Source of the DNA: Pseudomonadota bacterium
GTDB lineage: Bacteria > Pseudomonadota > Alphaproteobacteria > Micavibrionales > Micavibrionaceae
Reading direction: 5' to 3'
Assembly (NCBI GenBank): GCA_029558635.1
Contig: JAKQEE010000116.1
Coordinates: 1-64,000 of the forward strand
Length of the DNA: 64,000 nucleotides
In this document: piece by piece, positions 8,067-17,514 of the stretch
Layout of the letters: each line of letters begins with the position of its first letter
Position numbering within the stretch: the first letter of the stretch is position 1
The notes under the pieces: model-generated
What the model saw: the letters and a program-made list of their open reading frames with translations, nothing else
Told to the model about the DNA's origin: nothing
The model's database searches: none
Made by a program: the position numbers and the translations under genes

Positions 8067-8780
8067 ATGCCAGGTATCATCATTAATGGTCCAGCCGGAC
8101 GTATCGAGGCTCGTTATCATCATTCCAAAATGGAAAACGCCCCGTTGGCGCTCATTTTGCACCCTGCACCCGAACGTGGCGGTACAATGAACCACCGCAT
8201 TCCGTACACGATGTTCAATACCTTCAAGGAACACGGTTTTTCGACTTTGCGCTTTAATTTCCGCGGCGTCGGGGAAAGTCAGGGGCTCTATGATAAAGGC
8301 GAAGGCGAACTCTCCGATGCTGCCGCCGCGCTCGATTGGATGCAATCCATCAACCCCAACGCACCTTATGTTTGGGTTGGCGGTTTTGCCTTCGGCGCAT
8401 GGATCGGGATGCAACTCCTGATGCGCCGTCCCGAGATCAAAGGCTTCGTAGCGGTTACTCCTCCTGCCAATGAAATCGATTTCAGCTTCTTGGCTCCGTG
8501 CCCGCAATCGGGCCTGATCCTTCAGGGCAACAAGGACAACATTGTTCCCGAACCGATGGTCGAAAAAGTGGTCGAACGTCTCAATACGCAAAAAGGGATA
8601 GAGATTGATTACCGCGTGATCGACGGTGCCAACCATTTCTACAACGATCATATGGAACAGATGGTGGATCACATCCATGACTATTTGAATATCCGCGAAG
8701 TGGGACAACGAGTCACATTGAAAAACGTGGAAAATTCTGCATCATCTAAGGTGATGAAAACGGTCAAAAAGGCCGCATAA
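8067..8780 (+). CDS. Alpha/beta hydrolase fold protein (COG2945-like), nucleophile serine replaced by alanine
   Basis: The 237-residue protein has the alpha/beta hydrolase layout: LHPAPERGG with the oxyanion region, FNFRGVGESQG, the nucleophile-elbow strand, LILQGNKDNIVP (acid) and DGANHFY (histidine). At the nucleophile elbow the sequence is GGFAFGA, with Ala (codon GCC) at about residue 108 where the family normally has Ser. The enzyme may be inactive as a serine hydrolase or may act as a binding protein. The ATG at 8067 begins at the conserved region; an in-frame ATG at 7989 would add 26 unconserved residues. It is divergent from the cysteine desulfurase. Confidence 0.88.
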   Translation: MPGIIINGPAGRIEARYHHSKMENAPLALILHPAPERGGTMNHRIPYTMFNTFKEHGFSTLRFNFRGVGESQGLYDKGEGELSDAAAALDWMQSINPNAPYVWVGGFAFGAWIGMQLLMRRPEIKGFVAVTPPANEIDFSFLAPCPQSGLILQGNKDNIVPEPMVEKVVERLNTQKGIEIDYRVIDGANHFYNDHMEQMVDHIHDYLNIREVGQRVTLKNVENSASSKVMKTVKKAA

Positions 8781-8812
8781 AATAAATAAATAACAAGTAT
8801 GGAGTGGTGATC

Positions 8813-9160
8813 ATGCAGGCAAATCTTGTGCGGCATATTGAGTCTATTTGGTCTCTGATCGACGTGGCGGCATTCCACGGTAACGCAAGCTTTGAAATCG
8901 AAGACAATAATTTGTTGAAACGTCTGGAATGTTTCGGCATGCGTCTTGATTTTATCAACGACGAATTGGTTCGCCTGCGCTACCGCAATCTGGATATCCG
9001 CGTCGCCCATCACGATTTGAGTTCCTACGGCCCTGACTCGAACGTCACGGCCTTTCCTGTGTCCGGTCCCCGTGTAACCTACACTCAAGGTGACGAGGAA
9101 GCTCTCGCCGCTTTGTGTCGCGAAGTGGCACGCCTCACCCCGCATCGGTCCGCGGCATAA
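8813..9160 (+). CDS. Hypothetical protein
   Basis: A 115-residue protein of no family I recognise. It appears soluble, with a central acidic/hydrophobic helix (NNLLKRLECFGMRLDFINDELVRL) and no signal peptide. The ATG at 8813 has GGAG at 8801-8804 upstream; a GTG at 8804 is less likely. It follows the alpha/beta hydrolase by 32 bases on the same strand and may share its transcript. It ends one base before the converging bcp stop codon. Confidence 0.7.
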   Translation: MQANLVRHIESIWSLIDVAAFHGNASFEIEDNNLLKRLECFGMRLDFINDELVRLRYRNLDIRVAHHDLSSYGPDSNVTAFPVSGPRVTYTQGDEEALAALCREVARLTPHRSAA

Positions 9161-9161
9161 A

Positions 9162-9626
9162 TCAGCCCTTGATTTCTTTCAAAATCTCCTCGACATGGCC
9201 GGGAACTTTGACCTTGCGCCACAGGGCTTTGATCTTGCCGTCCTCACCGATCAGAAATGTAGAGCGGTCGGTTCCCATATATTTTCGGCCATACATGGAT
9301 TTTTCAACCCAGGTTTCGTAAGCCTCGCAGATTTTGCCGTCTTCATCGGACAACAGTGGAAACTTGAGGTCGTATTTCTGTTTGAATTTCTGGTGACTTT
9401 CGATGCTGTCCTTGGATACGCCGACCACAGCGACATTCAGCTTGTTGAAAGCGGCAATATTTTCGGTAAAGGAACAGGCCTCGGCGGTGCAACCGGACGT
9501 GTCATCCTTGGGGTAGAAATAAAGGACCAGAGTCTGGCCCCTGAAGTCTTTGAGCGAGACCTTTTGACCTTGATCATCAGATGCGGAGAAAGAAGGGGCC
9601 TTATCGCCAACAGAAAGAGAAACCAT
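9162..9626 (-). CDS. bcp: Thioredoxin-dependent thiol peroxidase (BCP/PrxQ)
   Basis: A peroxiredoxin that reduces hydroperoxides in the cytoplasm using thioredoxin. The 154-residue length is typical. The peroxidatic cysteine is C46 in DDTSGCTAEAC and the second cysteine C51 is placed as in two-cysteine PrxQ proteins, where it forms the intramolecular disulfide. YFYPKDDT, GVSKDS and the RSTFLIGEDGKI strand are also family hallmarks. It is a single gene, divergent from the AsmA-like gene. Confidence 0.95.
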   Translation of the reverse strand: MVSLSVGDKAPSFSASDDQGQKVSLKDFRGQTLVLYFYPKDDTSGCTAEACSFTENIAAFNKLNVAVVGVSKDSIESHQKFKQKYDLKFPLLSDEDGKICEAYETWVEKSMYGRKYMGTDRSTFLIGEDGKIKALWRKVKVPGHVEEILKEIKG

Positions 9627-9756
9627 GACAAATCCTTTGTTGATCCATCAAAAATTGTGCATGAACCGCACAAAGTCAACCCGCAATGTGATTTCGCAGG
9701 GGAAAGTTGCTAAGATGTCCGTTCATAACGGGAAATAGAGAAAATATAGATCTTTT

Positions 9757-12700
9757 ATGAAACGTACATTCAAAATATTCGGAAAATCCCTGTGGGCGGT
9801 ATTGGAAATTGCAGGGGCATTTTTTCTTGTTTTTCTGGCGCTTGTCATTTTTGTGCTGTGGAAACTCTCCGGCGGTCCGGTCGATGTGACCTTTGCCGCT
9901 GACTATGTGAAGGCGGCGCTGGTCAGCAAAGACGACAACGCCGAAATGGCATTCGACAGCATTGTTGCCGAATGGCCGGAATATGACGGGCCGATCATTC
10001 TGGGGATGGGCGGCGTAAAAATCCTCGAACAAGGAAAAACCGTTCTCGAAGTTCCGCGCCTCGGCGTCAAGATTGCCAAAACCCCGTTGCTGATCGGTCT
10101 GGTCAAGCCCGTGGCCTTGATTGTGACCGAACCCACCTTGAAACTCTATCGCGGCGATACAGGGGATTTTCACCTCTTTGTGACATCGGCCCCATCGCCG
10201 GAAACAAACGCTCCGGAACAGAACATTACCTTCAGGGATATCGGCCAAAGTTTTTTCAAAGGCGGTAACCTGCCTGATTACCCCGCACTCAAACCGCTTT
10301 CGCAACTGGAACGGGTAATTGTCAAGAACGCCGTCATTCTGGTGGACGATCATCAGGCGGGGATCAGTTGGGACGTTCCCGATGTGACGTTTGATTTAAA
10401 ACGCGAGGCACGGAAATTCGATCTGTCCCTGACCTACAAGGAAAAAGAAGAAGCCCCGCTGTCGGAACTATCCCTCGCGCTTGAAAAGCAAAGTGACGGG
10501 AAAGAGATTGGTCTTGATACCACGCTGCATAACGTAAATTCCGCCATGCTGGCGCGCGTGATGCTGCCGTTTCACTCCCTGCGCGATCAGAAATTCGTGA
10601 TTGACGGAAAAGTTACCGGTACACTCGACGAAAAATGGATGCCGCAATCGCTGGACGCAAAAATTTCATCCGACAAGGGAAGTTTGAGTCTTGAAGCTCT
10701 TCAGGATGTGCCACTGACCTTCAGCAAACTCTCGGCCAATATGGTTCTCGACAAAGCGACGGGTGTTTTCGAAATCAAAGACACCAAACTTGATGTCAAT
10801 GGTGCAACGATAGCTTTATCGGGTAAAAAACAATTGGGAAGTGACGACCCGTATTTTCCGGTCACCCTGTCGATTTCCGATTTGGAATTCTCAACCATTA
10901 ACAGCCTGTGGCCCGAGGCACAGAAAATAACGCCGCTCGGCGAATGGATGACGGGTAAATTGTCCGACGCCAAAATCACCGATCTAAAAGTGACCCTGCC
11001 TGTGAATATCGGGGACCTGACGGATATTCCGGCGGAAAAAATCGAAGCCGGGTTCAAATACGAAAATCTGAAAGCCGATTACCGTGCACCGATGATCCAT
11101 GTCGAAAAGGCCAAAGGCTCGGCGACGATCAAGGGTGATGTTCTGGATATAGTGGTCGACTCCGGAAAAATTGCCGACCTCGTTGTTAACAAGGGACGGG
11201 TCAGCATCACGCATCTTGCTCACCCGACCGAAATCGGCGATGTCACGATTGATGCCGACCTCTCTGGTCCGGTTGCGACCATCCTTGATTACATCGAACG
11301 CGAACCGATCTATCTCGGTGAAGAAAAAATCGGCCTGAAGAAGGAAGAGGTCAAGGGGGCAGCGGATGCTCAGGTGCATGTGGTGTTCCCCGCTTTGAGA
11401 GATCTTCCGGCAGACGATGTCAAGGTCGCGGTCAAGGGAACGATCAGGGATGTCTTGTTGCCGAAAATCGTGCGGGGACTCGATATAACCGGCGGGCCGT
11501 TTACGGTTGATGTGGCTGGACCGCAATTTACCATTGCCGGACAGGGGCGGTTGAACGGTCGTGATATCGACCTGACCTACTCGGAATATATCGAACCCAA
11601 AGACGCCCCCTATGTCAGCAAGATCACTGCCAAACTGGTCTCCGATCAGGCATTGCGCGAACATTTCGGTGTCAATCTCTCCCAATTTGTCGAGGGCAGC
11701 GTCCCGCTCGACATCGACTATCAGGAACCGAAAAAAGGCCAGATTGATATCGGTATTGTGGCCGACCTCACGCCAGCGAAGGTTTTTATCGACCCTCTGG
11801 GGTATTTGAAAAAGGCGGGTGTCAAAGGCACGGCCACCGCCACCGCGCTAATCCGCAACGACGACATCGACTCTGTCAAGGATTTAAAAATCGACATTGA
11901 TGGCAATACGCATGCCATAGGCACAGTCAAATTCGGCAAGGTCGGTAAGGACTGGGATGTGTCAAAGGTTGATTTTCCGGTCGTGAAAATCGGCAAGGTC
12001 AGCGATTTCTCATTGAAACTCGCCCAACCCCAAAAAGACCAGCTTGATATCGCCATCACCGGCAAAAAATTTGATGGTCGGTCGTTCTTAGGCGGCGGCG
12101 ATAAAGACGCCAAAGCGGATAAGAAAAAAAGAGAAGAAAAAAATAAAGACTCCGGTCCGGCGGTCAATGCGACGGTGGATGTGCCGCGCATGATCACGGG
12201 GGATGACGACGATCAATTCCTCTCTGCACCGAAGGTCAAACTCTCCACCAATGAAAACGGCGACGTGACCTATCTGGACCTCAAGGGGAATACACCGAAC
12301 GGTATGCTCACCGTCTCATTGAAGCCCAACAAATATAACCGCATGGAAATGACAGTGCTGGCCACGAACGCGGGGGAAGCCCTGCATGCGCTTGATCTTT
12401 ACGACCAGATGGTCGGTGGTAAAATGGAAGTCCGCGGAAAACAGATTTCCGGCGGTGCTATCAATGATATTGAAGGGCAAGGGCAGATCACCGATTTTAC
12501 CGTTGTCAAAGCACCGGTCCTTGCAAAACTCATCAACCTCTTCTCGATTTCGGGTCTGACGGAATTGCTCCAGAATAAAGGGATCGGTTTTTCCAAACTT
12601 AAAACCGGCTTTGAATGGAAGGAAGTGGAGAAGGGCCGGATGATTATTCTGAAGAAAGGCCGCACTTCCGGTGCATCAATCGGCTTGTCATTCGAAGGTG

Positions 12701-13011
12701 CTATTGATCAGACCGATGATACGATGGATCTCGGCGGGACCGTTGTGCCGATGTCCGAAGTCAACAATCTGGTTTCAAAAATTCCGCTGATCGGCAATCT
12801 TCTGACAGGCGGAAAAGGCGGGGCATTGATTGCTGCGACCTACACCATGAAAGGCGACACCGAAGACCCGACCGTCTTTGTGAACCCGCTTTCGGTACTG
12901 GCGCCAGGCTTCCTGCGCTCCATCCTGTTTGAAGGGGAAACTGACTTTGAAGGGGAAAATAGCGGAAAATCAGCTCCAGCCACGAAGAAGAAAACACAAT
13001 ATAATCAATAG
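9757..13011 (+). CDS. AsmA/YhdP-like envelope protein
   Basis: A 1084-residue protein with one N-terminal membrane helix (about residues 8-38) and a long periplasmic beta-rich body, as in the AsmA-like superfamily (YhdP, TamB, AsmA). Members form bridge-like grooves that move phospholipids between inner and outer membrane. Near the C-terminus, the region with GKMEVRGKQISGG, the LLQNKGIGFSKLKTGF stretch and the TMDLGGTVVPMSEVNNL segment matches the conserved AsmA-like C-terminal domain. A Lys/Asp-rich insertion sits near residues 780-805. SD is weak. It is a single gene, and its exact paralogue group is inferred. Confidence 0.85.
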   Translation: MKRTFKIFGKSLWAVLEIAGAFFLVFLALVIFVLWKLSGGPVDVTFAADYVKAALVSKDDNAEMAFDSIVAEWPEYDGPIILGMGGVKILEQGKTVLEVPRLGVKIAKTPLLIGLVKPVALIVTEPTLKLYRGDTGDFHLFVTSAPSPETNAPEQNITFRDIGQSFFKGGNLPDYPALKPLSQLERVIVKNAVILVDDHQAGISWDVPDVTFDLKREARKFDLSLTYKEKEEAPLSELSLALEKQSDGKEIGLDTTLHNVNSAMLARVMLPFHSLRDQKFVIDGKVTGTLDEKWMPQSLDAKISSDKGSLSLEALQDVPLTFSKLSANMVLDKATGVFEIKDTKLDVNGATIALSGKKQLGSDDPYFPVTLSISDLEFSTINSLWPEAQKITPLGEWMTGKLSDAKITDLKVTLPVNIGDLTDIPAEKIEAGFKYENLKADYRAPMIHVEKAKGSATIKGDVLDIVVDSGKIADLVVNKGRVSITHLAHPTEIGDVTIDADLSGPVATILDYIEREPIYLGEEKIGLKKEEVKGAADAQVHVVFPALRDLPADDVKVAVKGTIRDVLLPKIVRGLDITGGPFTVDVAGPQFTIAGQGRLNGRDIDLTYSEYIEPKDAPYVSKITAKLVSDQALREHFGVNLSQFVEGSVPLDIDYQEPKKGQIDIGIVADLTPAKVFIDPLGYLKKAGVKGTATATALIRNDDIDSVKDLKIDIDGNTHAIGTVKFGKVGKDWDVSKVDFPVVKIGKVSDFSLKLAQPQKDQLDIAITGKKFDGRSFLGGGDKDAKADKKKREEKNKDSGPAVNATVDVPRMITGDDDDQFLSAPKVKLSTNENGDVTYLDLKGNTPNGMLTVSLKPNKYNRMEMTVLATNAGEALHALDLYDQMVGGKMEVRGKQISGGAINDIEGQGQITDFTVVKAPVLAKLINLFSISGLTELLQNKGIGFSKLKTGFEWKEVEKGRMIILKKGRTSGASIGLSFEGAIDQTDDTMDLGGTVVPMSEVNNLVSKIPLIGNLLTGGKGGALIAATYTMKGDTEDPTVFVNPLSVLAPGFLRSILFEGETDFEGENSGKSAPATKKKTQYNQ

Positions 13012-13022
13012 AATGCATTATT

Positions 13023-13052
13023 TTGCGCCGAAATTTGCAAATTGAGGCGCAA
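13023..13052. other. Hairpin downstream of the AsmA-like gene
   Basis: TTGCGCC (13023-13029) pairs with GGCGCAA (13046-13052) across a 16-base loop that itself contains AATTTGCAAATT. It starts 11 bases after the AsmA-like stop. It is not followed by a T-run, so it may stabilise the mRNA end rather than act as an intrinsic terminator. Confidence 0.35.
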
Positions 13053-13163
13053 TTGTGGCAATATAATAAAAAATTAATAAAAAGTAAAAATAGAATGAGT
13101 GCGAAAAGCACCGTCTGACGGCTTCGGAGTGTAAAATTTAATCTCTAAAAAGAGAGGTGTGTG

Positions 13164-15095
13164 ATGGTCGATAGTTCTGACCTCAATGAAGTAAGGAAGA
13201 CCCTTGAATTGCAGGGGCTCGGATATATTCCCAAAGATCATGAATGGAAATCATTCGAAGAATTTCAAGAAAGTTTAGGCGTAGAGCTTAAAAACTTCGA
13301 GGATGCGTTTGCTGCCACGCGGACCCAAAAAGGTCGTGTGGAAACGGTGAACGGGTATCTGCGCAGTCTTGAGCAACAATATAAAAGAATTGCCAACTCC
13401 ATTCTACAACAAGATGATTTGGCAAACAATCCGGGAACGTTCATTCGTCCCTTCGGAATCGAAGATGCAGACGACATTAAGATAAGACAATATGTGCAGG
13501 GATTTCTGGCAGATGCAACCAACGAAACTTTGTTGGCCACACAGGGAAGAATGGTCCAGAGACTGCGCCGGCAAGTGGCGAAAGTTTACGTACCGGAAGC
13601 GGAGAAAGCCGTAGAAAAGCCGCAAATAGTCATGAAAACGGGCACGGATGTTTGGTCACCGGATGTCATGAAAACCAGAGAAGATAGGATCGGGGGGCTG
13701 GTCGAGAATGCTTCGCTGAAGACGCTGGAATCATCGCGTGTAACGGTTATAGAGACGTCATTGCGACGGGCTTTGGCGGAATTGAAAAAAAGAGCGCGCG
13801 CACAGGATGAATTGATCGACGGTAAAATGTATTCCCACAAATTCATGCAGGAACAAAAACCGCTGATCGACCATATAAAAATTCTGCACCTTCATTACAA
13901 ATTGGCAGGAGAAAAAATAGAGGAGCTGAAAAATGCTCCGGTCGAGGAAATCATCATTCATGGTATTCCGGGGCACGAACTGGATGAGAACCCGGAGTCG
14001 AAAACAGAGCTGGTGTCTTTGCGGCCCGTGGAACCAACTCTTGTAAAGCAAGAGCCTGACCATGAGGAAAATGAACGCCGCTGGCGACCGGAGGTTATGA
14101 ACCTCGTCGAAAAAATAATCAAAACGAATGTCGAAAATCCGGAATCGACCGATTTGGCGAAACTGCGCAGCATCAAAATCATTCCAGCCATCGACAATTC
14201 ACATCGGGAACTGGAGCGCCGCGCATGGGCGGCAAAAGCCAGAAAAAATGATGACGGAGTCTATCCGGCGGAATTTCTGAAAACAGAAGGCCGTTTGGTC
14301 ACTCACATTGCTACATTGGAGGATCTGGACCGGAAAGCTGCCGCAATATTGAATTACCCTCCTCACCAGTATGGTGCAGATGTAAAACGGCCACTTGCGG
14401 ACAAAGGCGCTGCAAACGATTCTCCGCAACTTCGTCTGGCAACATCGGATGGACAGCGTGTTGAAAGAACCAAGCCGGTCGTTCCGGCCAAACTGCAGAC
14501 ACAATCGTGGCTCCGACGGGTAAGGGAACATGCCGTTATGGCTGTTTCTACGCTTGTTGTTGCAGGTAGTCTTGGAGTTGCCGCTGTGGTGGCGGCCCTG
14601 ACGGGCGGAACCGCGTCTCCGGCAACAGCTGCGGTATCTACGCCAAAAATAGCTCCGATTTTCCAACAGGCAGCACAACCCGCACCAGAATTTTCAAAAG
14701 TCAGCTTGGTCATGCAACAACCTGAACCTCAACCAGATATAATTTCTGAAACGATTGCACCGGTTGAAAGATCTAAAGTTCCTGCTGCCAAAAAACTGAC
14801 TCTGAAACCGACTTTCACAGCGGGAAGCGGAGAAACATCTTCCGAGCCGTCCCAGCCGAAACCGCCTGTCGTAACGGATATGGCAGAAACTTCGGAACAG
14901 GAAACCCCATGGGCGGAGCGCCCGGGCGTCAAGGAAGCTTTGACTGCACTTGATGAACGTAACCGTTTTATGCTGGACCTTGAGGCGGAAGCCCTAAGTA
15001 CTCTGGATGAAAGAGCCGCGGAAAAAGGAAAAAGTGAATCCACAACCGCAACCGGAGAAATAGTTGTTCCAGTTCTGATGCCAAGCCCGATGTAA
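13164..15095 (+). CDS. Large hypothetical membrane-spanning protein with Pro-rich C-terminus
   Basis: I recognise no family. The 643 residues divide into an N-terminal ~455-residue helical, charged region with coiled-coil character, a single membrane helix at about 456-478 (AVMAVSTLVVAGSLGVAAVV), and a ~165-residue Ala/Pro/Glu-rich tail. With no N-terminal signal peptide and basic residues just before the helix (WLRRVREH), the N-terminal domain should be cytoplasmic and the tail periplasmic. The ATG at 13164 follows GAGAGG; a GTG is adjacent upstream. CTCT/AGAG around an AAAA loop (13144-13155) could partly hide the SD. It ends eight bases before the converging tyrS stop. Confidence 0.8.
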   Translation: MVDSSDLNEVRKTLELQGLGYIPKDHEWKSFEEFQESLGVELKNFEDAFAATRTQKGRVETVNGYLRSLEQQYKRIANSILQQDDLANNPGTFIRPFGIEDADDIKIRQYVQGFLADATNETLLATQGRMVQRLRRQVAKVYVPEAEKAVEKPQIVMKTGTDVWSPDVMKTREDRIGGLVENASLKTLESSRVTVIETSLRRALAELKKRARAQDELIDGKMYSHKFMQEQKPLIDHIKILHLHYKLAGEKIEELKNAPVEEIIIHGIPGHELDENPESKTELVSLRPVEPTLVKQEPDHEENERRWRPEVMNLVEKIIKTNVENPESTDLAKLRSIKIIPAIDNSHRELERRAWAAKARKNDDGVYPAEFLKTEGRLVTHIATLEDLDRKAAAILNYPPHQYGADVKRPLADKGAANDSPQLRLATSDGQRVERTKPVVPAKLQTQSWLRRVREHAVMAVSTLVVAGSLGVAAVVAALTGGTASPATAAVSTPKIAPIFQQAAQPAPEFSKVSLVMQQPEPQPDIISETIAPVERSKVPAAKKLTLKPTFTAGSGETSSEPSQPKPPVVTDMAETSEQETPWAERPGVKEALTALDERNRFMLDLEAEALSTLDERAAEKGKSESTTATGEIVVPVLMPSPM

Positions 15096-15103
15096 GGAGA
15101 GGG

Positions 15104-16360
15104 CTATGATCTGAGCTTGATCAGCGCGTGCTTTTTCTTACCCGCAGACAGTTTGATGTACCCGTTGCCCGTGAGGTCCGAGACCGTAATCAACTGCGCC
15201 CCGTCGGAAATTGACGCGTCATTGACTTTGGCCCCGCCACCTTGGATCAGGCGCTTGGCTTCACCATTGCTTTCGACCAGCCCCGTCTCGCGCAGGGCAT
15301 CAATCACCGTCATCCCCGCCTTTAGAATATCTTCGGGAACGGTAATGGAGGGGAGGTTGTCACCCGCACCGCCTTGCTCGAATGTTTTGCGCGCAGTCTC
15401 GGCCGCTTCATTTGCTGCCGCTTCGCCGTGGCAAAGTTTTGTGGCCTCGAACGCCAGAATTTTTTTCGCTTCGTTGATCTCGGCGTCTTTCAGGGATTCG
15501 AGCTTTGCAATCTCGTCCATCGGCAGCGTGGTAAAGAGTTTCAGGAAACGCCCGACATCGGCGTCTTCGGTGTTGCGCCAGAATTGCCAGTAATCATAGG
15601 GCGAACACATATCGGCATTAAGCCACACAGCCCCGCCTTCGGTCTTGCCCATCTTCGCGCCCGACGCGGTGGTAATGAGCGGCACAGTGAGGACAAACAC
15701 TTCCTTGCCGATCTTTTTGTGTGTCAGGTCAACGCCGTTAATCATATTGCCCCATTGATCCGACCCACCCATCTGGATGGTGATGTTCTTGGTTTTATAC
15801 AGATGATAAAAATCATATCCCTGCATAATCATATAATTGAATTCAAGGAAGGTCAGTGGTTGCTCGCGGTCAAGGCGCAGCTTGACGGAATCAAATGACA
15901 TCATCCGGTTGATCGTAAAACATGTCCCGTAATCGCGCAGGAATTCCATGTAATTCAAACCCAGAATCCAGTCGGCATTATTCACCATGGATGCGTCGAT
16001 TGGCCCGTTGCCGTACCGGATAAATCTGGAATAGCTTTGCTTGATGCTCTCGATATTGGCGTTGATTTCGTCCTTGGTCAAAAGCGGACGGGTTTTATCC
16101 TTGAACGACGGATCGCCGATCATCGCCGTGGCCCCGCCAACAAGCGTATAAGGTTTATTGCCGGTTTGTTGGAACCAGTGCAGCATCATAATCGACACCA
16201 AATGGCCAACATGAAGGCTTTTGCCCGTCGGGTCATACCCGCAATAAGCCGATTGCGGCCCCGAAGCCAGAAGAGCATCCAGCCCCTCGAAATTCGAGCA
16301 TTGATGGATAAACCCACGTTCCGCGACAATATTCAAAAAATCAGACTTATACTGGGTCAT
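15104..16360 (-). CDS. tyrS: Tyrosyl-tRNA synthetase
   Basis: A class I aminoacyl-tRNA synthetase that charges tRNA-Tyr. The 418-residue protein has YCGYDPTGKSLHVGHLV (HIGH motif as HVGH), the tyrosine-binding YNF/DQWGN region (QMGGSDQWGNM), and KMGKTEGGAVWL in place of KMSKS. An S4-like RNA-binding domain closes the C-terminus (ETGLVESNGEAKRLIQGGG). The ATG at 16358-16360 was chosen; the open frame extends 78 codons upstream but that part is Arg/Pro-rich, unconserved, and overlaps the start of the divergent anmK. Confidence 0.96.
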   Translation of the reverse strand: MTQYKSDFLNIVAERGFIHQCSNFEGLDALLASGPQSAYCGYDPTGKSLHVGHLVSIMMLHWFQQTGNKPYTLVGGATAMIGDPSFKDKTRPLLTKDEINANIESIKQSYSRFIRYGNGPIDASMVNNADWILGLNYMEFLRDYGTCFTINRMMSFDSVKLRLDREQPLTFLEFNYMIMQGYDFYHLYKTKNITIQMGGSDQWGNMINGVDLTHKKIGKEVFVLTVPLITTASGAKMGKTEGGAVWLNADMCSPYDYWQFWRNTEDADVGRFLKLFTTLPMDEIAKLESLKDAEINEAKKILAFEATKLCHGEAAANEAAETARKTFEQGGAGDNLPSITVPEDILKAGMTVIDALRETGLVESNGEAKRLIQGGGAKVNDASISDGAQLITVSDLTGNGYIKLSAGKKKHALIKLRS

Positions 16361-16407
16361 TTTCCGTACCACTTTGTTTTTCCTATAATTTGTGATAGCA
16401 AAAAGAA

Positions 16408-17514
16408 ATGGATTTGCCAACGACATTCCCCAAACTCTATACCTCCATCGGCCTGATGTCCGGCACCTCGCTCGACGGGGTGGACGTGGCCTGTGTGGAA
16501 ACGGACGGGCAGGGTGTGGTGGTCCCGCGCGAATTCCTTTATGTCCCGTATCCGGCAGACTTACGGGAAAAACTCCGCGCCTGTTTCGGCGCACGGCAAA
16601 GAACCTCCGCCATTGACGATGCCGAACGCGAATTGACCTTGTTCCATGTCAAAGCCGTCAGGGAGTTTATGACCCGCGAAGGCCTGACCAACCACGATGT
16701 TGATGTGGTGGGATTTCACGGACAAACCATCACCCACGACCCCGACCATAAATTCACATGGCAACTGGGTGACGGCAAATTATTGGCGGCTGAATTGGGG
16801 ATTGATGTGGTGAACAATTTCCGCACCAAGGATGTCTCGCTGGGTGGCCACGGCGCACCCTTGATCCCTGTCTATCATTATGCTCGCGCGCGAGTATCAA
16901 ATCTGGAATGCCCCGTCGCGATTTTGAATATTGGCGGCGTGTCGAACGTCACATGGATAGGCGGCGCGGAAGAAGATGTCATCGCTTTTGATTGCGGCCC
17001 CGGCAACGCATTGATCGACGATCTGGTTCTAAAGGCCACAGGCGAACGATTTGATAAAGATGCAGGCTGGGCGCGGCAGGGCAGGGCAGACGCAGAAGTG
17101 TTGAGCCGCTGGCTCGCTCATCCTTTCTTCGATGCCCAGCCGCCGAAATCATTGGACCGTGACGCATGGGATGTAAAAACCATTTCGAATGTCTCGTTGC
17201 AAGACTCTGCTGCGACCCTGACCGAATTTACTGTGCGGGCGATTGTGAAAGGCGCATCGCATTTCCCGCAACCTGCCACCGCATGGTATGTAACGGGCGG
17301 CGGACGATTGAACCCCGTCATTATGGACGGCCTCAGAAACGCATTGAAAGTTCCGGTCGAACCGGTCGATCAACTGGGCTGGAACGGCGACGCGTTAGAG
17401 GCCGAAGGCTTTGCCTATATGGCCGTACGCCACCTCCAGAACCTGCCGATCTCTTTCCCCAAAACCACAGGCGTTCCGTCCCCGTGTGTGGGTGGAGAGT
17501 TGAACAAGGTTTAA
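16408..17514 (+). CDS. anmK: Anhydro-N-acetylmuramic acid kinase
   Basis: A cell-wall recycling enzyme that hydrolyses and phosphorylates 1,6-anhydroMurNAc to MurNAc-6-P. The 368-residue protein has the ATP-binding GLMSGTSLDGVDVA start, GFHGQTITHDP, GGVSNVT and DCGPGNALIDD motifs, and a GGGRLNPVIM loop, all normal for AnmK. It is divergent from tyrS with 47 bases between starts. Its last four bases overlap the end of the convergent parA-like gene. anmK next to tyrS is a common neighbourhood in proteobacteria. Confidence 0.95.
   Translation: MDLPTTFPKLYTSIGLMSGTSLDGVDVACVETDGQGVVVPREFLYVPYPADLREKLRACFGARQRTSAIDDAERELTLFHVKAVREFMTREGLTNHDVDVVGFHGQTITHDPDHKFTWQLGDGKLLAAELGIDVVNNFRTKDVSLGGHGAPLIPVYHYARARVSNLECPVAILNIGGVSNVTWIGGAEEDVIAFDCGPGNALIDDLVLKATGERFDKDAGWARQGRADAEVLSRWLAHPFFDAQPPKSLDRDAWDVKTISNVSLQDSAATLTEFTVRAIVKGASHFPQPATAWYVTGGGRLNPVIMDGLRNALKVPVEPVDQLGWNGDALEAEGFAYMAVRHLQNLPISFPKTTGVPSPCVGGELNKV

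Noticed and set aside
16361-16594. N-terminal extension of tyrS
   Set aside because: Arg/Pro-rich, not conserved in TyrS, and overlapping the start of the divergent anmK.
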